Shown here in pieces: positions 54,121 to 62,140 of a DNA stretch of 64,000 bases. How positions within the stretch are numbered: the stretch's first letter is position 1; each line of letters starts with the position of its first letter. The notes under the pieces were generated by a model. It worked only from the letters and a program-made list of their open reading frames with translations. It was not told the DNA's origin and did not search any database. This DNA comes from Thermalbibacter longus. GTDB lineage: Bacteria; Chloroflexota; Chloroflexia; Thermomicrobiales; Thermomicrobiaceae. Location of the stretch: assembly GCF_023806485.1 (NCBI RefSeq), contig NZ_JAMSLR010000002.1, forward strand, positions 1 to 64,000, read 5' to 3'. Made by a program: the position numbers and the translations under genes.

Positions 54121-54290
54121 GGCCCGGCGTGTTTAGGGGTCCTGAGATGCCCGTATCATGACCACCTTCCGATTCCCGAACAGGTCCCTCGATCGTGCAG
54201 TTAAGCCATGACCCTAGAGCTTTCCTGAGGACCGAATCGGGACGTATGCCGTAGCATGCTTCCAGGTGCCGCACTGGCAGCTTGCTGGCG

Positions 54291-54770
54291 TCAGAGCGGC
54301 TCGGACTCGGCTGTCGATCCCGGGGCTGCCACCGCGTCGCGGGGCCAGGAGCGTTTAGCACGAAGCGCGAACCCCAGGGACATGATGGCCAGGATTAGGC
54401 ATCCTGGTCGTGCGGGCACCGGAAGACCATCGGCGCCTATCCCGAGTGGCAAGAAGACAGACCGCAGAGCGATGACTGCCTCGACGATCAGGTACAGCGG
54501 CCAGGCCAGGAAGCCAGCGAGCGACAGCCCAGCAAGGAGCAACCACCGGCGCCGGTCATCGCGCCCGAAGAGCAGCGGCCGGGCTCCCTGCGCCCCGAGC
54601 AGCGCGTACCCTGTTAACCAGCGTGCCAACCCAGCGGCATCGAGCACCGACTCGGGCACGAGCCACCTCGGCGGGTCGGCTGCGAACCAGCCGGCCCACC
54701 AGGAGAGCAATGCCGACCAGCCGAGCACAACTAGCCCGAGCACGCGACGAGCCACGGTGCTCCACTCCAC
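54291..54770 (-). CDS. Membrane protein, last gene of the ECF-linked run
   Basis: This 159-residue protein starts at GTG 54770 after AAGGAGGCGATCTC. Four hydrophobic segments (about 8-30, 46-62, 77-95, 98-112 and a further one near 121-140) alternate with short loops; Trp-rich periplasmic side (SWWAGWFAADPPRWLVP). No family is recognised. It follows the 54793 gene by 22 bases in what appears to be one transcript starting at 59531. Confidence 0.55.
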   Translation of the reverse strand: MEWSTVARRVLGLVVLGWSALLSWWAGWFAADPPRWLVPESVLDAAGLARWLTGYALLGAQGARPLLFGRDDRRRWLLLAGLSLAGFLAWPLYLIVEAVIALRSVFLPLGIGADGLPVPARPGCLILAIMSLGFALRAKRSWPRDAVAAPGSTAESEPL

Positions 54771-54792
54771 GAGATCGCCTCCTTGTCAACTC

Positions 54793-55284
54793 TTACTGCG
54801 CCGCCCGATCTCGCGCTGCCACTCGCCGCGAACCACCCCTGGCTGCGCCGAGGAGCACGAGGGCTGCGAGCCAGGGATAGAGCACGAGCAGGGCGTTGAA
54901 CACGAGTGGCAGCGAGCTCATCCGCGCCCAGGCGAAGGCCGGTCGGCCCTCGGTAACGGCCAGGTGGAGGGTCGCTACGCTGCCCCACCAAACCATACCG
55001 AGTCCGGTACCGACCCCGGCAACGAGTGCAGCCAGCCCCCATACCCAGGTCCGGCGTGGACAGGAGAGCATCGTCCCCGCAGCCACGCCGTTCGCCAGCC
55101 CGAGCGCCAGCGCGCCCATTGCCGCCCAGCTCAGCCGGGTGTCGCCGTGCACCTCGTCAGGATCGCGAAGCCGAACCCAGCCAAGAACATCGCGATCGCG
55201 GCCAGTCCCAGTCCTATCCCTCCCATCACCCGGCTGAGCCGGCAGTGCCAGGCGAACACCGCTGACCTCCACCACTTTCCGCAT
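54793..55284 (-). CDS. Membrane protein, probably frameshifted near its N-terminus
   Basis: The frame from ATG 55284 gives a 163-residue product: about 57 low-complexity residues and then three helices (MGALALGLANGVAAG, TWVWGLAALVAGVGTGLGMVWWG, LPLVFNALLVLYPWLAALVLLG). In the alternative frame, positions about 55220-55140 encode GIGLGLAAIAMFLAGFGFAIL, a convincing membrane helix that is then closed by TGA. The two frames together make a four-helix protein, so a one-base lesion near 55140-55155 is likely, by mutation or base-call error. Confidence 0.45.
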   Translation of the reverse strand: MRKVVEVSGVRLALPAQPGDGRDRTGTGRDRDVLGWVRLRDPDEVHGDTRLSWAAMGALALGLANGVAAGTMLSCPRRTWVWGLAALVAGVGTGLGMVWWGSVATLHLAVTEGRPAFAWARMSSLPLVFNALLVLYPWLAALVLLGAARGGSRRVAARDRAAQ

Positions 55285-55327
55285 CACGCCAGCCCTTGAC
55301 GGGCGGCAGGTCCAGCGCAAGGGTCGC

Positions 55328-56350
55328 TCACCGCTGTGGCCCTGCTGCGGTCCGCAGCGGACCACGTCGCCGTTCCCACCATCCTGCCAGCAGCCCGATC
55401 AGGACGAGCCCTGCCCCGGCGGCGAGCGCCCACCACTGCCACCTTACGGCCCTCGTCCCCTCCGCCGGCCCAACTGTGACCCGAAGTTCGAGTCGTTCGC
55501 CGCCACCGCCGCGCGCAGCCGCCTCCACCGCGACCGGAAATGTCCCCGCCTTGAGCAGGTGTAGGTGGAATGCACCAGTAGCCATGTGCTCGACGACCGG
55601 TGCCTGCCATGCCGGCGCACCGGCTACGGCGAATGCGCCAGTCGGATCGTCGACGCGCACCACCGCGTCGCGTGCCGGTTCGCTGCCGGTATTGCGCACC
55701 CGGAAGCGCAGTGTCACATCCTCGCGCACAGCGAGCGGGCCACGCGGCAGGCCCAGCTCGAGGCTGAGCTGCGGCGGCCCGCGGCGGGCTACCTGAATCC
55801 CGGAGTCGTCCTCCACGACAAGCCGGGACACCCGTACCCCTGGTGTCATATCGATCCCGAGCTGCAAAGTGTTCTCGCCGAGGCGAGGCCATTGGAACGG
55901 CACGGCGTTCCGCACCACCAGCTCCAACGCCGTCCCGAGCGCCGTCCCCACTCGCACCCCGTCGTAGAGGTCGAGCGTATTCCAGGTGAGGAACACGTTT
56001 CCGTCGTCTGCTCGATGGACGCGCACCCGAACCAGCGTTGCGCTCCACTCGTTGGCCATGTCCCAGAGCTGCAGCTCGCCCGGTGCTGTGTCCGGTGCCA
56101 GGACGATCCGATAGTGAAGCCAGACGACGATGGTTCGTCCGGATCCTTGACTCGCGTCCGCCAGCGTGTAGCGGGCGAGGGTATAGCGCCCCGGTCGTGG
56201 GTCGCGCCACTCCAGCCGGGTTGCGCCGAGCTCGCGCAGCGACCAGTAACCGTAGCCAGCGATCCGTCTCGGCTCCTCAGATGCAGCGACGGAAGATCCA
56301 AGGCCGGTCACCATCAGGAGCAGTACGGCAGTTAGTCGTATCGCCCGCAC
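55328..56350 (-). CDS. Type I membrane protein with CARDB-like domain
   Basis: The 340-residue protein starts at GTG 56350 after GGGA; residues 1-22 form a signal peptide ending near Ser-Val-Ala-Ala. The first ~200 residues are a beta-rich secreted domain (WLHYRIVLAPDTAPGELQLWD, LDLYDGVRVGTALGTALEL). A CARDB/DUF11-like Ig module follows (VREDVTLRFRVRNTGSEPARDAVVRVDDPTGAF), and one C-terminal helix (WWALAAGAGLVLIGLLAGWW) with a basic tail anchors it. Its position after the tandem secreted/anchored modules suggests a shared outer-surface complex. Confidence 0.6.
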   Translation of the reverse strand: MRAIRLTAVLLLMVTGLGSSVAASEEPRRIAGYGYWSLRELGATRLEWRDPRPGRYTLARYTLADASQGSGRTIVVWLHYRIVLAPDTAPGELQLWDMANEWSATLVRVRVHRADDGNVFLTWNTLDLYDGVRVGTALGTALELVVRNAVPFQWPRLGENTLQLGIDMTPGVRVSRLVVEDDSGIQVARRGPPQLSLELGLPRGPLAVREDVTLRFRVRNTGSEPARDAVVRVDDPTGAFAVAGAPAWQAPVVEHMATGAFHLHLLKAGTFPVAVEAAARGGGGERLELRVTVGPAEGTRAVRWQWWALAAGAGLVLIGLLAGWWERRRGPLRTAAGPQR

Positions 56351-56480
56351 GCCTGTACTCCCGGGCTGCTGTCCTTGAATCCCAGTCACCTGCCATAGCG
56401 GCGCCAGTCCCACCGCCCTGTGCTCACCCCCTGTGGACCAGAGCGGAAAAGCTGGGCTCAAACAAGCAGTCTATCGTGCC

Positions 56481-57146
56481 TTACGGGAGAGTAACTTGCG
56501 ACGCATAGCCGTTGTTCAGATAGTAATCGTTGCCATCCTGGCGGGTAGTCGGCCAGCTATCGTTGTTCGCCATCCAGGTAACATCATCGACGACGTGGTA
56601 GCCCTTGTCGCGAAGCTTCCCAACGAAATACTCCTCGGCTGTCTCGCTCCAGCCATATTTTGGAGAGAATGACGATTCATCTTTGTCGATATGGGTGGTA
56701 GCGACGACGTAGCGGCTCCACCTAGTGTTGTAGAAGTAGTCGGTCGACGGTGGCGCGTAGATTCGGATATGGTGAAAGCTATCGCTATCCCCTGACCACT
56801 GGTGCTTTTCCCCCTCGTCCGAATCCCAGAACCATCCGGCTCCATCGTTGCCACGGAAGTTCATTGAAGAGGCAAGGTGGTTGGTTCTCCCAACTGCATC
56901 CTTCGCCTTGTTGACGTCCGCGTTCGGGTAGAAGATCATGTTCACGGGCCAGTCGACCCGGTCCGTGCACGCCGGTTGTCCCGAGCCTCCGCATTGCGTC
57001 GTCTCATTGTCCCAGTTATAGAACGAGTCATCGCCGAAGGTGAGCACCTGGTAGGTCGTCGTTGAGTTAGCCAGCGCCGACCCCGCGCCGAGTGCTATCA
57101 GGATCAACGCGAGCAGGATAGCAGCGCGTGACACCAGTCGTAGCAT
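56481..57146 (-). CDS. Secreted protein, module copy 2 (paralogue of 58035 gene)
   Basis: The 221-residue protein starts at ATG 57146 after GAGGTGGGAGCA. The signal peptide ends at about Ser-Ala-Leu-Ala. The mature part shares order and key residues with the 58035 product: FYNWDN, VDWPVNMIF, MxFRGxD, FWDSD, HHIRIYA, THIDK and YGWSETAEE. The HH(I/L)R(I/L) and THIDK-type segments with WPVN recall the LssY C-terminal domain, but this likeness is only by eye. Two Cys pairs (CGGSGQPAC) may form a disulfide absent from the paralogue. Confidence 0.6.
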   Translation of the reverse strand: MLRLVSRAAILLALILIALGAGSALANSTTTYQVLTFGDDSFYNWDNETTQCGGSGQPACTDRVDWPVNMIFYPNADVNKAKDAVGRTNHLASSMNFRGNDGAGWFWDSDEGEKHQWSGDSDSFHHIRIYAPPSTDYFYNTRWSRYVVATTHIDKDESSFSPKYGWSETAEEYFVGKLRDKGYHVVDDVTWMANNDSWPTTRQDGNDYYLNNGYASQVTLP

Positions 57147-57176
57147 TGCTCCCACCTCGCGTTCGTCATTCCTCGA

Positions 57177-58010
57177 TTACTCACCGTGGTAGAGGACAGC
57201 CCGGTTCGCATCGAAGTCGACGAGCACGACAATACTCGTTACTGGCCGATCAGGAAGGTCCCGGCTCGCGCGCGCCGCTGTGGGAAGCGGCCACTGCCAT
57301 CCCCCCTCAAAATCGCGGGTGACAATCGGGACCTCGCCCCCGAGCGTGACCGGCCCCTCCGTCTTCACCCACACGAGCGCCCCGACGAGCGTGCCGTCCG
57401 GTGCCTGGATCCGGCTTACACTCTCGATCCGGTAGCTGGAACCGGCCAGCACCGCTGCCAGCCACGGCTCCTTGAGAGCGATTTCGATGGCTCGCGAGCG
57501 CAGCGGCTCCTTCAACTCGCTCGGATCCTCCTCCCGCGCCACCGTGGTGTACGGGCCGGTCGGCTCCACCTGCACGACCTGGCCACTGGCCAGATCGACC
57601 CACACCACGACGAGATCCACGTTGTATGCCGTATAAGTGTGCCGCTCCGTCGTCGGCGGCCAGCGTACCCGCCAGTCGACCGCCAGCAGCCACTCGCCCC
57701 GTAGCGTCTGCGGCTCGGCGAAGTCGACCGCGACGTACCCGCCGACCAGCTCACCGGTCGGCCCGGTCACCGGACCGATCGAGATTGCGTACTCCTCCGG
57801 GCTGCGCTCGGCGAGCACTGCCTGCACGGTCGGGTGAGCCAGCGCCACCGCGCGTACCCGCGTGGCCTGCTCCGCGGTGAGCTGCGGGCCAGGCGCCGGC
57901 ACTTGCTCCTGCACCTGCGTCCGCGCCCCAGCCAGGTATCCCAGCCCGAACGGCACGGCCAGCGCCGCGACGAGGAGGGCGCCCCCGAGCCATCGCCAAC
58001 TCCATCGCAT
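57177..58010 (-). CDS. Signal-anchored protein, module copy 2
   Basis: The 277-residue protein has an N-terminal helix (ALLVAALAVPFGLGYLAGA) following MRWSWRW and an exported alpha/beta domain. Its repeats LAHPTVQAVLAERS... and ...KEPWLAAVLAGSSY suggest two related half-domains (each with 'xxPxVxAVLAG' then a sheet with VWV), as in PepSY-like folds. The N-terminal 22 codons and ribosome site (CGGAGGATGCC) are nearly identical to those of the paralogue at 58716. It precedes the secreted-protein gene by 30 bases. Confidence 0.6.
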   Translation of the reverse strand: MRWSWRWLGGALLVAALAVPFGLGYLAGARTQVQEQVPAPGPQLTAEQATRVRAVALAHPTVQAVLAERSPEEYAISIGPVTGPTGELVGGYVAVDFAEPQTLRGEWLLAVDWRVRWPPTTERHTYTAYNVDLVVVWVDLASGQVVQVEPTGPYTTVAREEDPSELKEPLRSRAIEIALKEPWLAAVLAGSSYRIESVSRIQAPDGTLVGALVWVKTEGPVTLGGEVPIVTRDFEGGWQWPLPTAARASRDLPDRPVTSIVVLVDFDANRAVLYHGE

Positions 58011-58025
58011 GGCATCCTCCGTTCA
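57943..58025. repeat. 83-bp direct repeat, copy A
   Basis: This covers the ribosome site and the first 22 codons of the 57177-58010 gene. It matches 59464-59546 with a single mismatch (A57999 versus G59520), while the rest of the two genes differs widely. Confidence 0.85.
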
Positions 58026-58034
58026 TCGGTCCGG

Positions 58035-58688
58035 CTATGGTTCATCTGAAATGTAGACGACCGTTGCGAACCCGTTCGACAGGTAATAGCGCGTCTCACC
58101 ATGCTCAGTCACATACCCGCGGTTATCCGTGTTCACCAGACTGATCCAGTCCTCATCGACGCGATAATCCTTACCCCGCAACAGGGCAGCAAACCACTCC
58201 TCAGCAGTCTCCGACCATCCATACTCCGGGCTGGTGCACTCGTTCTTGTCGATATGGGTGGTTCCTAAAACATACCGTCCCCACTCTTGGTTGTACAGAT
58301 ATTTATTCGATGGGTGAGCGTACAGTCGGATGTGGTGATACCAGTCTCCACAGCTACCATGCTTGCGACCATTGTCAGAGTCCCAGAAATAGTTGATCCC
58401 ATCATCGCTCCCGCGGAAATACATATTGCTAGTGAGGAATGACGAACCGCCTATGGCATTCTTTACAGAATCCTTGGTATGATTACTGCCTATTCGGAAG
58501 ATCATGGTTACTGGCCAGTCGACGTTGTTGCCACTCGCTGTCTGTGATCGGTTATCCCAATTGTAGAAGCGATCTTCGCGAGCCGCGATCAGTGCCCAGG
58601 AACTGGTGGTACCTGCCAAGACCGGAGTTAGCACCCCGACCAGCACGAGCCCGGCGATCACTCCCGCAACTGTGATCAGGCGCAGCAT
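58035..58688 (-). CDS. Secreted protein, module copy 1
   Basis: This 217-residue protein starts at ATG 58688 after GGAGGTGGAT. Residues 1-26 form a signal peptide (ending TPVLAG). The mature domain repeats the pattern of the 56481 product with FYNWDN, VDWPVTMIF, MYFRGSD, FWDSDNG, YHHIRLYAHPSN, THIDKNE and YGWSETAEEWF, and shows about 40% identity by eye. The His-His-Ile-Arg and Thr-His-Ile-Asp-Lys groups are conserved candidates for a metal or catalytic site. No family is established. Confidence 0.6.
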   Translation of the reverse strand: MLRLITVAGVIAGLVLVGVLTPVLAGTTSSWALIAAREDRFYNWDNRSQTASGNNVDWPVTMIFRIGSNHTKDSVKNAIGGSSFLTSNMYFRGSDDGINYFWDSDNGRKHGSCGDWYHHIRLYAHPSNKYLYNQEWGRYVLGTTHIDKNECTSPEYGWSETAEEWFAALLRGKDYRVDEDWISLVNTDNRGYVTEHGETRYYLSNGFATVVYISDEP

Positions 58689-58715
58689 ATCCACCTCCAC
58701 AGCTCAACTTCGCCG

Positions 58716-59531
58716 TCATCGGTTCCCCGGCATCGTCGCCACCACCGACCAGGGCTCCACGCTGACATCGATCAGTACCGCCAGCTCTCTGACGCCGACC
58801 TCCTCTCCTTCAGTCACGACGACCGCCGGTGGCCACTGATGTGCTGGACGAGGCTCGACTAGGACGAGCCAGCTCCCTCTCAGGACAACCGGTCGGTCGA
58901 AGACAAAGCTCACCCCGATGCCCACAGGCACATCACGGGCGTCCCGAATCCACCACGCTTCCCGCACCTCGTAACCGTGTCCGTCCAGGAGCGTCGCCAC
59001 CCGAGGATCGCTGCACGCCACCTCAATGGCCCGCTCCCGCTCCGTGCCGAGCACCGGTTCGTGATTAGGACGCTCTGGATCGGTACGAAGCAGTGCGCCG
59101 CCTGGGAACATCGCCGCCAGGTCGCCGCTTTGGGTGTCCACGAGGAGATGCAGTCGCGTCACCCCATGCGCCGTGTACGTGAGCGGCCGTCCCACGAACC
59201 ACTCGCGGCCGTCTTCTCGGCGCAGCACGGGCTCAAGCCACTCTGTCGTGAAGCTCCCCGGCTCCTCCAGCTCGATCGTGACGTTCACGATATGCCCTTG
59301 ACCGGGCGTGTTGAGCGGCGCCCCCACCGTCACGGTGTATGGTTTCCCTGTCAGCAGTGCTGCAACGCGTGGATGCGCCACAGCCAGTCTGGCCGCCGCT
59401 TCGCTCAGCGGCGCTGGTGTCGGCGTAGAGACGCTCTCGCTGCGCGCTGCTACGAGGTACCCGAGCCCGAACGGCACGGCCAGCGCCGCGACGAGGAGGG
59501 CGCCCCCGAGCCATCGCCAGCTCCATCGCAT
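58716..59531 (-). CDS. Signal-anchored protein, module copy 1, first gene of the run
   Basis: The 271-residue protein is a paralogue of the 57177 product: same MRWSWRWLGGALLVAALAVP start and similar two-half architecture (AHPRVAALLTGKPY in half one, CSDPRVATLLDGHGY in half two), but otherwise low similarity. ATG 59531 follows CGGAGGATGCC. It is the first gene of the minus-strand run and lies back to back with the ECF sigma gene (198 bases between), so it is the likeliest ECF target. Confidence 0.6.
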   Translation of the reverse strand: MRWSWRWLGGALLVAALAVPFGLGYLVAARSESVSTPTPAPLSEAAARLAVAHPRVAALLTGKPYTVTVGAPLNTPGQGHIVNVTIELEEPGSFTTEWLEPVLRREDGREWFVGRPLTYTAHGVTRLHLLVDTQSGDLAAMFPGGALLRTDPERPNHEPVLGTERERAIEVACSDPRVATLLDGHGYEVREAWWIRDARDVPVGIGVSFVFDRPVVLRGSWLVLVEPRPAHQWPPAVVVTEGEEVGVRELAVLIDVSVEPWSVVATMPGNR

Positions 59532-59546
59532 GGCATCCTCCGTTCA
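59464..59546. repeat. 83-bp direct repeat, copy B
   Basis: Matches 57943-58025 at 82 of 83 positions. It covers the ribosome site and the N-terminal helix of the 58716-59531 gene. Confidence 0.85.
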
Positions 59547-59729
59547 GCTGTACGCTACTGCCCTACTGCGGGATGCGTAGCGCACTCTCTTTCTATTTCG
59601 CTTAGATGCAGCGTGAAGCTCATTTCGGACATCGTAGCCTCCCGATAGGAGGAGCCACAGGGTGTCGCGCGCGGAATGTCCAAACCCGCTTTGCAGCGGC
59701 ATCCTAGAACATAGGAGGCAGGTCACAGG

Positions 59730-60332
59730 ATGAATCCACCACCTAGACACGGGCTAGACCATGACGCAATCCATAGCGAACGGAGACTGAGTACCGCGAG
59801 TCGGAGTCGTGATGCGGACACGTTCAATGAATTCGTCGACCAATACTATGCGCCGCTCCGTCGCTATCTCCTGCGCCTAACCGGCGATCCCGAGCTGGCG
59901 GCTGATCTCACCCAGGAGGCTTTCCTGAAAGCGTACAGCCGCATCGAGCAACTGGCTGACGACGAGGCCTTCCGTCCGTGGCTGTACAGGATCGCCCTGA
60001 ATCTGGCTCGAATGGAGTTCCGACGACGGCAGCGACGACGGGTGCTGTCATTGGAGTGGCTGATTGAATCCGTCCGTGGTATCAGCCACTGGCTTGCGCG
60101 CCCAGATGACATGGTAACCGTGCCAACACGAGACCTAGTGCAGCAAGTCCTCGATGAGTTATCGCCGACTTTACGCGAGGCGCTCCTGTTACATCGCTTG
60201 GCTGGTTTTACGAGTGAAGAGATTGCCCGGCTGCTCAATATTTCTCCTGAGGCAGCGCGGAAGCGTGTTACGCGTGCTGTGCAGCGATTTCAGGCACTTT
60301 ATCATGAGCGTGCGGGAGCAAGAGAGGAGTAG
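59730..60332 (+). CDS. ECF-type RNA polymerase sigma factor
   Basis: The 200-residue protein has region 2 (FNEFVDQYYAPLRRYLLRLTGDPELAADLTQEAFLKAYSRI, PWLYRIALNLARMEFRRRQRRR) and region 4 (LDELSPTLREALLLHRLAGFTSEEIARLLNISPEAARKRVTRAVQRF). No extra C-terminal domain. The start at ATG 59730 follows AGGAGGCAGG. The anti-sigma gene follows five bases after the stop. It is inside the insertion, divergent from the secreted/anchored gene run, which it probably activates. Confidence 0.92.
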   Translation: MNPPPRHGLDHDAIHSERRLSTASRSRDADTFNEFVDQYYAPLRRYLLRLTGDPELAADLTQEAFLKAYSRIEQLADDEAFRPWLYRIALNLARMEFRRRQRRRVLSLEWLIESVRGISHWLARPDDMVTVPTRDLVQQVLDELSPTLREALLLHRLAGFTSEEIARLLNISPEAARKRVTRAVQRFQALYHERAGAREE

Positions 60333-60337
60333 GATAC

Positions 60338-61156
60338 ATGCGCGAATGCGATGTCGCCGCAGAGGAACTCCTCGCTTATCTCGATGGCTGCCTAGACGGA
60401 GAGCGGGAGGCGTATGTTGCCCATCATGTGAAGGTCTGTCCGGTCTGTCAAATACGACAAGCGGAGCTGGAAGAAACCAAGCAACTGCTCAAAGTCAGTA
60501 CTCCGCTGCCCAACGATGAGATAGAGCGAAGCCAGCTCAAAGCTGAGATCCTTCGTAATCCCCATCCACCGCTGCCTCGCCGCCGTCGGCGTCCACTGCT
60601 CATGGTCGTGCTGGCTGTGCTGCTCAGCCTGATCCTGCTCTGGCCGGCTGACTCATCCGCCAACCTTCAGCTTGGCCGTGTTGTGCGTGGCGTGGTTGCG
60701 CAGGTAGAAAAGTCTCTTCTCGGCCGGCGGGAGCCACCCGGTGACCGCATCAGTGGCGTGCTCTTCAGGGATTCACAAGCCTTCGTGCCTCCAGCTGAGC
60801 TTCCTCTCGGGCTTAGACTGAGCGATCGTGCCACACCAGGGCTGAGGCGAGTAGAATCGCACTATCGCAGTGAGAGTGGAGTGGAGATTCTCGTAGTTCA
60901 AGGCCCTGCGGATCAGGGCCTTGCGCTAGGGTGGCGGGATGTCGAGCTTGTGTACGTTGGAGACACAGAGGTACTGTGGTTGAAGGATCCCCGGCGAGGC
61001 AATGTGGCTGGGATGGTGTGGGAGCGGCATGGCATACTGTTCGAACTCCTGGTTCTCAATGCGCCACAAGGCAATGAGGGAGGACTGCCGCTAGAGGAGA
61101 CCCTCCTCATCGTGCGGCACATCATTGCCGCTCACGATGCTGCGTCGAGCGAGTAG
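60338..61156 (+). CDS. Anti-sigma factor with zinc finger and DUF4367-like outer domain
   Basis: The 272-residue protein has a cytoplasmic N-terminal zinc-binding anti-sigma domain (LLAYLDGCLDGEREAYVAHHVKVCPVC, with His-x-x-x-Cys-x-x-Cys), a basic stop-transfer segment PRRRRRP and one helix (LLMVVLAVLLSLILLW, about residues 86-104). The outer domain (about 115-272) ends LLIVRHII and resembles DUF4367-type sensor domains. It would hold the sigma factor until an envelope signal releases it. Confidence 0.85.
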   Translation: MRECDVAAEELLAYLDGCLDGEREAYVAHHVKVCPVCQIRQAELEETKQLLKVSTPLPNDEIERSQLKAEILRNPHPPLPRRRRRPLLMVVLAVLLSLILLWPADSSANLQLGRVVRGVVAQVEKSLLGRREPPGDRISGVLFRDSQAFVPPAELPLGLRLSDRATPGLRRVESHYRSESGVEILVVQGPADQGLALGWRDVELVYVGDTEVLWLKDPRRGNVAGMVWERHGILFELLVLNAPQGNEGGLPLEETLLIVRHIIAAHDAASSE

Positions 61157-61242
61157 GGAGATGATAACGTTGTCGCTCACCAGGCGTCAGCTTATCACGA
61201 TAATTGCGGGTGTTACGACACTGTTCTTCACCCGCCCTGCCA

Positions 61243-61911
61243 ATGGCTCCACCGATGCCCCGGTTCCATGAGCTCGTGGCGATCGGCAGTGGCAACCTGC
61301 TCCTGGCGTTCCTGATCGGCTTCGGCTTCATCTTCTGGAGCTATGCCTGGCTGCCTGGGCAGATCCTGAACGCGTCGCGGAACCTCGTGGCCTACGCCGT
61401 CGACGGCCTCCTGCCGTCCTGGCTGGCCTACGTCAGCCCGCGCTTCCACACGCCAGTCGTGAGCCTGGTGCTCATGGGTGGGCTGTCGATCGTCGCCCTT
61501 GCGATCTACGTGTTTACTCCCTACTTCGCGACGCTAGTGGGCATCTTCGGCTTCCTATTGACCTTCATCGTGGTCTCGCTCAGCGCGGTACTTCTCCCGT
61601 ACCGGCGCCCGGAGGTCTTCCGGGGATCTCCGGTAGCCTGGCGGCTGGGCGGCCTGCCGGTAATGAGCTTGGTCGGCGCGCTCTCGCTCGTCGCCTGCGT
61701 GATCATGCAGTGGGCCTGCCTGAACGATCCGTACTCGGGGATCAGCCTAGATCCGAGCACACTCGAGCAGGGGATCCTCGGCTTCGGGATGTTCCTCCTA
61801 AATGTGGGGATTTTCCTGTCGGGGCTGGTCATCTACGCGCTCGCCCGCTGGTGGCGGCGCCGGCAGGGGATCGATCTCTCGCTCGCCTACCGTGAGATCC
61901 CGGTCGAGTGA
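61243..61911 (+). pseudogene. C-terminal fragment of the split APC-family permease
   Basis: From about 61243 the frame continues as PRFHELVAIGSGNLLLAFLIGFGFIFWSYAWLPGQILNASRNLVAYAVDGLLPSWLAYVS, the APC 'ASRNL' helix and loop, then four further hydrophobic helices and a basic tail ending at 61911. The frame is open and in the same orientation as the 52814 fragment. No ribosome site precedes it, so it is unlikely to be expressed as a working transporter. Confidence 0.75.
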
Positions 61912-62140
61912 GCGGCACGCCTTCAGAGAACCCAAAGCCTGGGGCTTCCTCGGAGGAGGAGACGGAATCCTCGTCGACCCTCCGTGCGGCTGAGCAGCGA
62001 TTGGCAGATTACTCCGATGACTCTGAGACCACATAGCGAGAACAGGGAGGATGACGCTGCTCTCATGCTCACCGCTTGGACTTCGTGCCTCGAAACCACT
62101 ATACTGCCTGCCGGCTGGTCTGGTCTGAGTTGTAGGGGAT

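Larger units (their letters stand above)
53150..61242. mobile_element. About 8-kb insertion inside the APC permease gene
   Basis: The two permease fragments bound a segment holding an IS630-type relic, eight minus-strand genes for exported or membrane proteins, and a plus-strand ECF sigma/anti-sigma pair. The secreted-protein genes are less GC-rich than the backbone. Exact ends are not certain: the left end is near 53150-53170 and the right near 61220. No integrase is present and no matching end repeats were seen, so insertion combined with a deletion is likely. Confidence 0.6.
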
